From Adineta ricciae (Eukaryota; Rotifera; Eurotatoria; Adinetida; Adinetidae), in assembly GCA_905250025.1 (NCBI GenBank), contig CAJNOJ010000214.1, positions 1-64,000 of the forward strand: a DNA stretch of 64,000 bases. The letters run 5' to 3'. The notes under the pieces were generated by a model. The model was not told where the DNA came from, ran no database searches, and saw only the letters and a program-made list of their open reading frames with translations. A program made the position numbers and the translations under genes. Position 1 is the stretch's first letter. Every line of letters starts with the position of its first letter. Of the stretch, positions 10,031 through 21,395 are shown piece by piece.

Positions 10031-11491
10031 ATGAATAATTGTTTCGTAGTTTCATGTTCCAGGATCTTGGATAATTCTAAGATTTACCAAAAATCAGAAC
10101 TTTCTCTGGGTGAACATTCAATCTTCAGAGGCTTGAAGAACACCAATATGGCTGACGCTATTAGAAACGCAATGACGGGTATCTTTGACAGTAACTATCC
10201 ATGGATATGTTCAATTTTACTTCTAATCATCGTTATACTCTTAATCCTCATTATAGCCAGAATGTGTACCACGTCCAATTGTATTTCGCCATCTGTTACC
10301 CGTGTTGATTTTAGGACATATCGCTTACCATCTGGTATTCACGAGCCAAAAGTTCACAGAACCGCAGCCGCACCAGCATCTGGCTCCAACGCTAGCAGCC
10401 AATTTGTATCATCCGTGACACAGCTACCAGGTTCAGTGAATATGCCAGAAACAACTCCGCTTCTATCTGAAAATGTCAAGCGTATGATCGAATCAATTCA
10501 GTGTTACCAGGAGCGTCAGGAATCGGGCGGATGTGGCCTTGTAAATTTTGCAAATTCATGTTACATTAACAGTGCTCTTCAATGTCTTTGCCATATTCGT
10601 TCATTCACCGACATAATTCTCTCTATACAAGAAAAATACCAACGTCACTTAACACCGATCTCATCAGCATATGCTCAATTATTAACTAAAATGAAATCAC
10701 TTCCCAGAAGTTCGACTACTGCATACGAATTGAAAGCATGTTTAAGCTCTGTTAATCAACGTTTCAGTACAGCTGATCAACAAGACAGTCATGAATTCCT
10801 TACTACCCTCATCGAAGCCATGCACGATGAATTAATGGATAACTATCAGGATGGGTCCATAGATGATCTTATGCATGGCACTATTAGATCAGTAGTCAAG
10901 TGTAATGAGTGCCTAGACGAATCTTATACAGATCAATCATTTTTATCTTTGCCAATATCCGTACATCAATCAGAAACAACGACTTCTTTATCAGGCATGT
11001 ATCAACAGTTTGCTGGCTTTCTCAGTGCGTTCATCGGAAGGAGCATCAGTCTTGATGACTGTTTTGAACGGTTGTTCTCGGTGGAACAATTGAATGAAGG
11101 TGCCCATTGGTTTTGTAGTAAATGTCAAAAACTAACTAAGGTAACAAAAACGTTTCACTTGGAGCATGTACCAAGAGTACTCATTCTCCAACTGAAACGA
11201 TTTAGTAATGATTTGACCGATGATACAAAAGTCAAAACCAAAGTTTCTTTTAAACATCAGCTTGACTTACAAAAGTTTATGAATCGATGTGAATTAGCTC
11301 AGTCCTGGCTATATACTCTTGTTGCTGTCGTGGTGCATGAAGGAACACTAACCAGCGGCCATTACACAGCTTTTGCTAGGCATCTGGATAACGAATGTTG
11401 GCATCATTTCAACGATGAAGATGTCTCTCCAGCATCGTCGAAAAAGGTTTTAACATCAGACGCATATATTCTTGTGTATGAGCGTAGATGA
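10031..11491 (+). CDS. USP-family deubiquitinase 3, membrane-anchored
   Basis: 486 residues if the ATG at 10031 is used, or 447 from the ATG at 10148 (MADAIRN). A single hydrophobic segment at about residues 56-78 (ICSILLLIIVILLILIIA) should anchor it in a membrane with the protease on one side. A Ser/Pro/Ala linker follows, then the C19 domain. Its Cys box is NFANSCYINSALQCL, changed from the usual NxGNTCYMN but with the cysteine kept (residue 177), then QQDSHEFLTTL, CxxC pairs (CNEC, CSKC) and the His box TSGHYTAFAR (His 444) with WHHFND. The changed oxyanion-side residues may alter rate or specificity. It diverges from RBR3. TM-anchored USPs are known (USP30, USP19), but this one is not evidently either. 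Confidence 0.85.
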   Translation: MNNCFVVSCSRILDNSKIYQKSELSLGEHSIFRGLKNTNMADAIRNAMTGIFDSNYPWICSILLLIIVILLILIIARMCTTSNCISPSVTRVDFRTYRLPSGIHEPKVHRTAAAPASGSNASSQFVSSVTQLPGSVNMPETTPLLSENVKRMIESIQCYQERQESGGCGLVNFANSCYINSALQCLCHIRSFTDIILSIQEKYQRHLTPISSAYAQLLTKMKSLPRSSTTAYELKACLSSVNQRFSTADQQDSHEFLTTLIEAMHDELMDNYQDGSIDDLMHGTIRSVVKCNECLDESYTDQSFLSLPISVHQSETTTSLSGMYQQFAGFLSAFIGRSISLDDCFERLFSVEQLNEGAHWFCSKCQKLTKVTKTFHLEHVPRVLILQLKRFSNDLTDDTKVKTKVSFKHQLDLQKFMNRCELAQSWLYTLVAVVVHEGTLTSGHYTAFARHLDNECWHHFNDEDVSPASSKKVLTSDAYILVYERR

Positions 11492-12845
11492 TCGCGCCCT
11501 TTTTTTAAGGTATTTAATTTTTTCTATAAGGTATTTATTGATATTAACTTGATCAATTTGAAATGCATTCATAAGCGGAAAAACTCGCACTTAATGAAAC
11601 TTTTCAACGAGAACAATGTATATTCTCACTAAAAGAGCATGTGGGTTCATTCTCATTTTCACTACGCTTTACCTTTGAGTCGTACAAGTCACATCAGCTT
11701 ATTGGTATCTCTTTGAAATCTTTTCGATTTCTGTTTGCCTCCGTCAACTTCTTCTGATTTCATCGAAATTATCTATCGTAATGTCAATACGGAAGGCAGT
11801 GAATACTTTTGAAAAGTAAAATTTTGATCTGATGAATATTTTCATCTTGTTTGTCATCAATCAACATTCTGAAACAAGTCATCGTATCAAATAAACATTG
11901 AATTGCGTATATTCATTATTGAATGTAATTCGACGAGACATATTTCTAAGTGTTCATTTTATTCCAAAGAAGACGAAGTCGTGATACATCGATAACAATA
12001 ATTCCAAGTTGTTTCAGTGGAAGATGCAGAAAACCAACCGGAAAGCGTTCATTTGGGAGGAATCAAAATAACATTTGTCCTTGTCTATATCCTACAAACA
12101 TCTTCACTTATTCTACCAAAACTTTAAGAAACATAACTATTTTCAGTGAACACATGCTGTAATCAAACGAATTAGAGTGAGGGTGAACTTCGAAATGACG
12201 CAATAAACTGAACGGAAAAGAATATAGGTTACTACTGGTAGCTGTGCATGTATTGTTTGGAATGATATTATGTATACACTCATACTCTGCATTGTTCGAG
12301 AACTATAAGTGCTGAATCTCAATATTTTTCGAAATGGAATGACTACCAAAGGAAGTCTAAGAATTACCAGGGTGGGTGTTGGATGGAACTGATTTTACAA
12401 AACAATTGAGTATTTTGTTTTTAAAAGTTAATTCTTATTTGAGCTATAATATTTGAATGACTTTCTCGTATATATAGTTGGTAGATAAATTCTTCTCACT
12501 ATTGGGACAACCTGAAAATACCTGTCCTACACAGATGAAGGTGGAGCGAGTCGGCATGAAGAACTTTACTCGTTTATACTGGCTCTATTTCCTTTTTCAG
12601 GTTCTGGAGAAATATCTTCTGTCTATTTAATGAAGACTCAAAGGATATTTTCTTATATCATGCTTAATAGTTGATATTTTTATTCCAAATATTTGATTAT
12701 TCCCTTTTCTGAAAGAAAGAGTTATAGAGTACAAAATACGGTCGTTAAAGTGCAAAAAGTTTGTTTGCATAATTCAATCAGATTGCAGCATTTTATAAGT
12801 CCATCAAAACTCAAGCGTAGTCATTAGGAAACAGCTGACCTAGAG

Positions 12846-13120
12846 TAATCGGGGTCGAAAATCACGGAGCGGTGTCAGTTTTCCCAAATACGAATCAGTT
12901 AATTAGCTCATTAGCTAACTGTGAGTTCTTATAGTGGCGAGTAAGGGTCGACCGAAGGGTATGATCGGGGTCAAAGATCACGAATCCAAAGTTAGTTTTT
13001 CAAAATTTCAAGTAGCTAATTACTAATTAAGTGGCGAAAAATTTTTCGATTGTAGAGTAAGGGTTCACCAAAGAGTAGTCGGGGTCGGAGAATTCGAATT
13101 TGTTGTTAGCTTTTCCTTAC
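12846..13120 (+). repeat. Three diverged tandem monomers, period about 115 bp
   Basis: A core beginning TCGGGGTC and running on to a GTTAG-T-rich stretch recurs at about 12850, 12965 and 13080, so the spacing is 115 nt twice. Before each core is a partly shared AGGGTTCACCAAAG-like stretch. The same core reappears at about 15050, 18265 and 18385. The copies are diverged, so this is an old satellite-like or element-derived repeat. Confidence 0.55.
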
Positions 13121-14919
13121 TCATTAAAATCCGTCTTCTTCCTTTCTATTTCTAAAACAGATATTTTTCTGCATCTTTTCTAAAATCTTTGTATAAAAGG
13201 TAGTGAATAAAACGCTATTTCTGGATGTAATGTGAGCGAAGATAGTGGTTTAGGCCCTTACACGAAAAGATTTAACGTATCTTACATTATCGTATCTGCC
13301 ATTCAAGAAATAAGAAAAAATAGTATCTATTTAATATCACATTTGCCTTATGAACTACGGTACGTATAAGATCCTTCGATAGAATTTTACGGGAAATAGG
13401 TTTCCAGAACGTATACTTGTCAGTGTAATTGTGTGTTATTAACTATAGAGACAACGGCTAGCCGTGAGCGGTCGAATGGAAGGAGGCCGACGAACGACTA
13501 ACCATTAAACGATGGGTTTTTGGTAAATATAGCTGGTACTTGAAAACTGTTCCCTGATAAATGGAAGATTGATTCAGTTCATGAAAAAAGAAGAATCTTT
13601 GTCTTGTATTTATTCTAGTGTGAGACACAATGCCGTGGTCTAACTGAGATCCAGAAGTAACCGCAGTGTCCTATTTGTTTTTCAATGTAGCTGAATATGT
13701 TCAGTAGTAGAACAATTCTTTCAGAAAAGGGTCGGCGAATCCATAGGATGAACGTTACTTGTTTCATGTTAAAGGGTCGAAAAGCTTGTAGGCTTTGTGT
13801 GCTTATTAGTTTTGCGATAAGTCTTTTGGTGACAGCGATGAGCGGCAATCTTTCAGATCGTCGCTTTATCCTACTGGTCTGGCGGCTGACATAGTACTGC
13901 GGTCGTTATTTATCTGAAATCTGTTGCCTTTTCAAGGTATTTTATGCTAAGGTAAATGTTTACAGGAGCTCACTTCACTTTTTGTTGGGTCAGAACGTCT
14001 TCTCTGAGTGCGTCGCTTATGTGCTGCAGGTTCAGTACCAAAAATTTTGATTTGTTTCATATATAATGCACCTTTTTGTCTGCGCGAGTTTTTTGATCGT
14101 ATGACAGTAGTTCTCACGCGGTCCTGGAGATTTTGTTTCAAGTAGGACTATTCTACGGCTGATGGTTCTGTGCTTGGTTATGCGATCTTCAGACAAATCT
14201 CGATTAACACGTTTGCTGTCCGGTCTAAAAGCTTCCAGTTACCTCATAATACTTCCGCTTTTCTTTGGAAACATTACCAAATGTGTTGTCTTGAAACTTG
14301 GTTTTCCATTGCAAACGATTTTTATCGCAACTTGAGCCCTTTTGCAGAAGATGCTTTTTCACCTCGATCTTCATCCACCCCTTGTTCGCTGTCAAGATCT
14401 GCCATCAGCACCCCCTCGACAACTATGTTTTAAGAAGTTTTGCTGATATCAATATAACTTGACCTTTGATCTGCGACAGACATACATACATATAAACAAA
14501 TTTCTTTTTTTTTACCACCTTTTGTCCCATGACCCTCCTTGCAGTAGAAGGGAAAAGTGCGGAACTTTTCCTGAGAGTTCTTTCTTTTTTACATTGGCGT
14601 TGCATTTTTACGAGCCCTATAAAAATTAGGAATATACAGGTTGAAAGACGAGACAACGCTCTTTCAAATAACAAAAAAATGTTGTTTTCAAAATGGCGTC
14701 TTTGAAACAATTCAAAGGATGACATTCTGTCAAATTACTTTTGCATCGTATGTTATATATTGCAGAGCTTTTCAAGCTGCATCTTCTCGTATTGTTTTTT
14801 TACTTTGTCAAAACAATCTGTCAAATGAAAAGAAAGTGAAACTAAAAATGTTTCACCTTTTATTTTCTCAAACAACCAGATAGTTGCTGACAGCAACAGC
14901 TTCCATCCAAATTTGACTA

Positions 14920-15375
14920 CTATGATACTATTCTCTTTCTCATAGAGAAGAGTCTTAGAAACGTTAATTGTTTGCTTGCTTGTATGTCCGCAGGGTCAAA
15001 AAGAAACATCAAAAATCGATTTTTAGGAAAAGGCATTTTCACAGGTGCTTCGATACGGAGACGTCGTATCTGATGTTAGTTTTTTGCGAATTAAAAAAAA
15101 TTTTGAACCAAAGGGTACCCATTGTCGGAAAAAACATGTATAACCATTTGATATCGGGTATAGTCAAGTGTATAAGTATGGTAAATGAAATATTCTCGTC
15201 AATCTCTGGTGACCTAATAGTTAATTATTGAGTTTCATAAACGAACTCTGAAGTAACGTAGCTGTTGTTCATATACACAATAATGCATTAAAACTATGAT
15301 ATCTGAAATAAATATTCCTACGAGAAAGAGCTGAGCGATAGTCTAACGACGAGCGTTACCTGTATGAATAGTAAT
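14920..15375 (+). repeat. Dispersed repeat, copy A
   Basis: Similar in order and sequence to 18125-19045. Both hold a CTCTTTCTC-TAGAGAAGA start, an ACGTTAATTG block, TGTATGTCCGCAGGGT, the CGGAGAC core with TCTGATGTTAGTTTTTT, TGTATA-GTATGG-AAAT, and a late block with ATACACAATAATGCATTAAAA and CGAGAAAGAGCT. Copy A is shorter by two blocks (about 120 and 330 nt) that copy B has. No coding capacity is seen. Confidence 0.6.
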
Positions 15376-16155
15376 CAAATAGTTCAGAAAAAGAGAGTTT
15401 CGCTCTCCTCTAATCAGATTGTATAGAAAGAAAAGTTCTTGAAGCCTATAGTTTATCATAAATCAAGCTCACTCTACGAACTTTTGGTACATCCTAAGTA
15501 TGATTACAAGGTAGTATAAACTCCGTTGCACAGATGTTTTCGCTGACTTCCTAGAGGAATCATATCTTGCCTTATCCGGGTAAAGTATGTACGTGTAAAT
15601 CGTTTGAGTTAGTATATAAATTATAGGCAACAAAAATTCTCTTTCTTGAAATATGTATATCATAAAAGATAATCAATCATATTTTCAATCAGTTGTGTTG
15701 ACAAAACAACTTTCGTTTAACATTATGATCATCAGAAAATAGTACATTGGAAAAATAGAAGTCATAAATAACCATTTTCATACAAAAACTTCATTGAATA
15801 AGCTCATTTCAAGCAGAAATCGAACGAGTGCTTGGAAAGTAGCTGTTTGATCTCTCGTTTCAATCTACTTATTCTGTATATTAAAGAGAAGAAAAAGCAA
15901 AAAAATTCTAATAACAATTACTCAGCTTTCTTGATCTACCAGAATTTTATATTACAAGTTTTCCCATATGAAAAAAAGATCCATTCACTAAACAAAATTA
16001 TTATAATCATTTAACAAAATGAAACTGCAAACTGTATTTCCATTATTTCATTAGAGAAAAAGGCAGACAGACAGAGAAAGAGAATAGTATTTTCCAGAAA
16101 CATTTTGTCTGTTACTTTCTCTGAAAGATATTTACCCTCTTAAGTTCAAACGAAA

Positions 16156-17910
16156 ATGTTTGTATTAAAACTCTTTTCCTTGATTTTGATTTTACAAATC
16201 AATTCCCAAAATATTCGATCATTTCAAATGGCAATATTTAATGATTATCAATTTCAATGTTCAAATACATACTGTTTATCAGATTTCACTTTTATTTCCT
16301 TTGATATACGTGATTGTCAATTGAAATGCTTATTTCTAACAGAATGTCAAGCAATTACATTTCATCAAACAAATTCAAGTTGTGAATTATTTCGAAATAT
16401 ATCAAATGAAATAAATTATATGTTAAGAAATACTGATACAATAACAACAATTGTTATTGATGGAACACGTTTCCCTTTTGGTTAGTATGGATTATATTAC
16501 TACGATTCCTGAGATTCTTGAGGGCGTGGGAGTGGGGTGAGGGTGAATGCGTGGTTCAGGTTGTCTCATAGTTTTTTTATGCACCAGAATATGTCTGAAA
16601 CCTTATTTAGAGCCGCCTTCCATCGATTTGTTGGTAAGTAATTCCTAAATTCTAGGGAATATTTCCGTGAATTGGCAGTGATGTTTGTGGCGCACTAATG
16701 TTTCGTAAAAATCTGTTTAAATTGCTAAGGCAAGTAGTATCTATAATAGTTTTTCAACGCAAAATAATATACTGATCAAAACTCAACTTCTACTGGTGCA
16801 AAATAAAGCTTCTGCGGATGAACAAATCAAACTGATTATTTGCAAAAAATGCTGATCGTTTAAATACAACCCTTATATATATCGGGTTTAGAATAACTAC
16901 TTTGACTGTTATGAGTTTTGTGGAAAATATTTTTGGCCGATCTCCAGAAATCTATCTCACATATGAAATACAAAGAGTTTCCTGAAAATTCCTATAGTTT
17001 ATCATTTGGACTTAAATATTTCTTTAATATGTTAAACTTGCTTTTCTTAATATTAAAAGTAGGAAATCCAACACCATCAACAATGTCATCATCCACATCC
17101 ACATCATCCACCTCTACATCATCAACATCCACATCATCAACATCCACATCATCAACATCCACATCATCCACGTCCACATCATCCACCTCTACATCATCCA
17201 CGTCCACATCATCAACATCCACATCATCCACCTCTACATCATCCACATCCACATCATCCACCTCTACATCATCCACGTCCACATCCACCTCTACATCATC
17301 CACGTCCGCATCATCCACCTCTACATCATCCACATCCACATCATCCACGTCCACATCATCCACCTCTACATCATCCACGTCCACATCATCAACATCCACA
17401 TCATCCACCTCTACATCATCCACATCCACGTCCACATCATCCACCTCTACATCATCCACATCCACGTCCACATCATCCACATCCACATCATCTACGTCTT
17501 CGACAACAGCAACATCAGATCCATATTGTAACATCGCATCATGCCGTGAGGTAATTTCACGTTACATTGCACAAAATTGGGCGTACGATACAATAAATTT
17601 TGGCCAGTGCACCAATTGTTCTCGAGCGAATTATCCAAATTTTCCCTCTGATTGGCTCAACAGATGGTATATTCAGGATTTTTATGTTTATAATTCAAGT
17701 TCAGATTGCGCCGGAAATCCATATATCGGTACTTTAACGTTTTGTCAAACAGCATGTTTGAAGGACATTACATGCGTCGGCTTTTCTAGAGCTAAGAATG
17801 CTTTAGATACCAACTCCACTGCGGAATGTTATTTGAAAAATAACCTTACAGTTAGTCAAATATTTAATGATACCAACTGGCACACAGTGGTTTTCAACAG
17901 TATAACATAG
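16156..17910 (+). CDS. Secreted PAN/apple-like protein with a Ser/Thr mucin-like tract
   Basis: Two exons, 16156-16480 and 17063-17910, join in phase 1 (donor G|GTTAGT, acceptor AAAAGTAG) to give about 390 residues. A signal peptide (FVLKLFSLILILQINS) starts the protein. The first PAN/apple-like module follows (CSNTYC ... CQLKCLFLTECQAI ... SCELF), then about 140 residues of almost pure Ser-Thr repeats, then a second, larger module (CNIASCREV ... CQTACLKDITCVGFS ... CYLKNN). PAN modules bind proteins or sugars outside the cell; the Ser/Thr tract is likely O-glycosylated and extended. The 582-nt intron is long for this window, so the two halves could be separate genes, but the matching phase and the paired module type favour one. 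Confidence 0.65.
17085..17510 (+). repeat. Minisatellite coding for Ser-Thr repeats
   Basis: A tandem array of ACATCATCCAC(C/G)TC(T/C)-type units, 9-nt and 15/18-nt multiples, all in one frame (STS, SSTST). Unit variants (AACATCC, CACGTCC, CACCTCT) are interspersed, which suggests repeated unequal exchange. Units always change in multiples of three, consistent with selection to keep the frame. Confidence 0.9.
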
Positions 17911-19888
17911 ATTTTCTAAAGAATAAACATAATAAAAGACACTATAATAGTTTGTTCGTTTTCATTATTTGCCTTACTTATCTGCTTCATTTATTTTTAT
18001 CTGCACCATTTAACTGAAAACTTCACTATTTTGACGTTCGACTGAGAATTCTTTTTTCGGCAATGACAACATGATCATAAATTCTTCATTTAATCTTCAC
18101 TTTATTCTTGTTAATAATATTTCGCTTTGAGAATTTTGTTCTCTTTCTCGTAGAGAAGACTTCAGTCAACGTTAATTGCCTGCTTGCTTGCTTGATTGTA
18201 TGTCCGCAGGGTAAAAAAAATCTAATATCGATTTTTTTGGAAGAGGTATTATCAGACGTTCTTCGATGCGGAGACTTCGAATCTGATGTTAGTTTTTTCA
18301 ATTTTATTAAAAGTATTGTTTAGACAAGGGACCACTTTTTTATGAGAAATTTGTTTTTCTAAAAATTCACCAAATGGTTTTTGGGAGCGGATAACTCGAA
18401 TCTCAGGTGATTTTTTTAAAATTTTTTCATCGTTCACTTTTTTCAGACAAAATACCGATTTTCAGAAGAAATTTATCTGGCCGTATAATACCGGCTTCAG
18501 TTGAGTGTATACGTATGGGAAATAAAATACTCTCTTCAATGTCTGGTAACATAATAATTAATAGTTAATCTTCATGCATGAGCTTTGAAGTAACCCATGT
18601 ATCAGATAAGAAGACCGAGTTTCTACACGGTCTCTTACCCTTCGTACCCAACATACCTGTACTTCTCACTGATAACACTGCGTGTGAACTAGGGCTTTTG
18701 AATGGTACACGAGGAATGTTTTGAGAGCTCATATGCGATGATCAGGAAGGTCCGAACGATTTCAAGATAAAAAGCGAAGTATTTCCCTCAAATACGATTT
18801 ACATACGAAAACCATTGTATGCGCTCATGGAGATTAATACGTCGCAAGTAGAAACAAATCCTGACGGTCTCCGACCTAAACTAATTCCATTGTTGCTTTT
18901 GCGATAATATCTAATCTCTGCTGAAAATAAACATTATATACACAATAATACATTAAAAATGTGACATCTGAAATCAATATCTCTGCGAGAAAGGGCTAAA
19001 CGTATCTAAAGACGAACATTACTGGCGTTTTGTTGAAAGTGATCGTTGTTGAAGATCCAAAACTCTAATAAAGTCATCTACATCAATGTGAAGCTATCAT
19101 GAACCAACGACGCGTGTTAGCTTCAATGTTCTCTTAAAAACTGACATGTAAGTTAACTTAAACTTCAATCATTAGATGCCGCTCATGAGTCACGTATTCA
19201 CTATGATGTAAATATTTCGAAGCATTTATTCTATTTCGAATACAATGATGTTATGGACGAACGCATTTTATCTATATGTCTGCCATATTTTCAAGATGAG
19301 GAAATGACGAATTAGGATACACGGAGGTTGATCATACAAAATATTTCACAACACACTTCCTCATTAACGTATTTCGTAGCCAATTAACAAGTTTGTTATA
19401 TAAAGCACGGTACTTTCCATTCGCATAATATTGCTTTCTAAGTTCATATTTTAACATGTTCGATGTTGCACAATACTACATTTTAACTTAGCAAGCTCAT
19501 ATAAAGGTGATTTGGAACTATGCACAAACATCTTCATGGTTTTATTACCCCGAAGAAACATGTTCTGTCGTTGTTCTTTCTTATGAGTATGAATCATATT
19601 GAGGTAATCTCTCGTTTGCTCATTAACAGATATAAAGCATTATTCGCTTATTCTTTAGGTAGTTCTTGAAAATTGGATAACTGATTTCGCGTAATTATCA
19701 TACTTTTTATTTTGATAGAGGAATTGAATGGAATTTCACTGGTGCATGTAAGTTTCTGATGAACTCGTAGTGGGAACTATTGTTTGTATTTTAGGATTCA
19801 TCTGATCAATTAAAAAGTCCAGAAGAGATCAGTAAATTAATATACATATTTAAAGTGACAGCAACAGTACCTCCCATTAATTTAACCA
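17911..19888. other. Gene-free interval with dispersed repeat copy B
   Basis: No coding exon is recognised. 18125-19045 is repeat copy B; the remainder (19045-19888) is AT-rich with no feature I can support beyond possible 5' remnants of the astacin pseudogene, such as a donor near 19747 and an acceptor near 19794. Confidence 0.5.
18125..19045 (+). repeat. Dispersed repeat, copy B (longer)
   Basis: The counterpart of 14920-15375 in the same orientation, about 3.2 kb away. It holds two cores (18261-18300 and 18383-18420, ~119 nt apart) where copy A has one, and a 330-nt block (about 18605-18930) absent from A. Either A lost them or B expanded. The core is the same as in the 12.9-kb tandem monomers, linking all three loci. 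Confidence 0.6.
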
Positions 19889-20650
19889 TTGGTTTTCATA
19901 TTCATAGGGATTATGCAATGTTTTCTGCATAGATACAACACAGAAAGCAGTCATTTTAGAAGTCATGCGAACATTGGAAAACTCAACAGCAGTTACTGGT
20001 GGGCCTTGCGTCACTTTTCGTTAGAAATTCCCAATTGTACTTATAAAGGAATTGTTATGCATGAACTGATACATGTGTTAGGTAGAATATTCTACGTGTT
20101 TCTTTCAGTATCCCTTTAGCATTTCACTGTATATATATATATTTAGGCTTTCATCATGAACAATCCCGACCATGCAGATCGTGATAGCTATGTTCAAGTA
20201 GTTTGGGACAACATTGTAGTACGGTAATTTTGTTCTATATTGAAAAAAATAGTCAACGACATTTGATTTTTCTTCTTCGTGATTTGAATAGTCATGAAGC
20301 CCAATTTCAACAAATGTACTGATGCAGATGTGAACACATTAAATACCCCATATGATTACAAATCAGTCATGCATTATGGAACCAACTACTTCAGTATTAA
20401 CGGTTCGAAAACATTAGTACCTCTTGACCCAACTGCTGTAATTGGTCAACATGGTAATTTAAGCTCAATAGATATCGAAGAAATTCAAATCTTTTACGGC
20501 TGTATTCTTCCTAAAACGGCTACAACGGTAATCAGCACTAGTACTGCTGCTAGCTCTTCTTCTACTACTATGCTATACAAAACAGTTATCTATAAGTGTC
20601 TCTTTTTGGTACTTGAAACATTTTTACTAACGAAGATGAATTGTAACTAG
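19889..20650 (+). pseudogene. Decayed astacin-family metalloprotease (M12A)
   Basis: Astacin hallmarks are plain but lie in different frames. One exon has IVMHELIHVLG (the HExxH start of the zinc site). The next, at about 20147, begins FHHEQSRP and then shifts frame before DRDSYVQVVWDN; four extra bases (TGCA, about 20174-20181) explain the shift. Upstream of the zinc site, a CVTFR stretch and EIPNCTY are also in different frames, and the ~20 residues normally between them are missing. The last exon (20292-20647) is open and has the Met-turn SVMHYG and FYGC, followed by a Ser/Thr tail. Two frame breaks and a deletion mean no active protease is made as read. A sequencing error could explain one break but not all. 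Confidence 0.65.
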
Positions 20651-20839
20651 GTACGACACGAGCAGAAAAATAGTATCCGTAGTTCAGTCAGATTTTATCG
20701 ACGGTTTCTTTTTTTCTCAGATTTAGTAACTGGATCAATGTACATCAAGCGGTTCATATTATAATTCATCATGTGTAAAACTATTCACATCATTTCTGAT
20801 TTAGTCTTTGATGAAACGTGTTGCCAAAACATATATTTT

Positions 20840-21395
20840 AGTTTCAACAACAGAGCATCAGCAACACTGGTGTTATATTTGGCAGTATTGTTGGTGGAGT
20901 TGTTAGTCTTCTGTGTCTGTGTGGTTTCTGTTTTATAATTATTTGCTCTTGGTTTACCTGCTTAAAAGGCACACCATTTCGTTCAAATAAGACCAATGTT
21001 CATCAATGATTTCGTACGCAAAATGACCTGAGTGCTCATATTTTGCAATCAAGCTCATTGTCTGCTTTCCTCTACAAATATGAGTCTTGACGTGGGCCAC
21101 ATTATTTGACACTTGGATTCTATCCGGAAGCTGACTATACCGTTCATGGTAAGGTATTTTATTATCTTGGCGCATTCGTTGTCAAAGAAGTCTAGTCACG
21201 ACGAGCGCTTCGAATGGCCTTTGACAAAGCTTATCAATCAGGATCAGAAAATCATAGTGACTCAATGACAGTTCAAGTCGAATGGAAACCTGGTACGGAA
21301 AGTTTTAAAGGAAAATGTCACTTGAGAAGGAACAGACAACATGAAGAACATAAGTATCTGATCCATATTCCATTCTCAAAATACTCTGTGTGAAT
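20840..21395 (+). pseudogene. Possible broken membrane-tail exons after the astacin remnant
   Basis: After an acceptor near 20840 one frame reads SNTGVIFGSIVGGVV followed by a hydrophobic LLCLCGFCFIIIC stretch, a clear single transmembrane segment, then stops near 21010. Further on (21180-21395) a frame with GSENHSDSMTVQVEW is interrupted by stops. It may be the 3' end of the astacin gene or of another decayed gene. No family is assigned. Confidence 0.3.

Larger units (their letters stand above)
11492..16155. other. 4.7-kb gene-poor interval
   Basis: I see no convincing coding exon. Short open frames occur on both strands (for example 13697-13894 and 14170-14433) but show no domain, no paired splice sites and no paralogue. 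Diverged repeat monomers lie at 12846-13120 and a dispersed repeat copy at 14920-15375. The minus strand of 13.6-14.4 kb reads as broken, Arg/Lys-rich fragments, possibly an old transposon gene, but I cannot identify a family. Confidence 0.6.

Noticed and set aside
13615..14433. Open frames on both strands that might be transposase
   Set aside because: No catalytic motif, terminal repeats or long frame could be matched; kept only as a remark on the gap.
16992..17534. 180-residue minus-strand frame of Asp/Val repeats
   Set aside because: It is the antisense reading of the Ser-Thr minisatellite; a 3n repeat without stops is open on both strands. No start context or domain.
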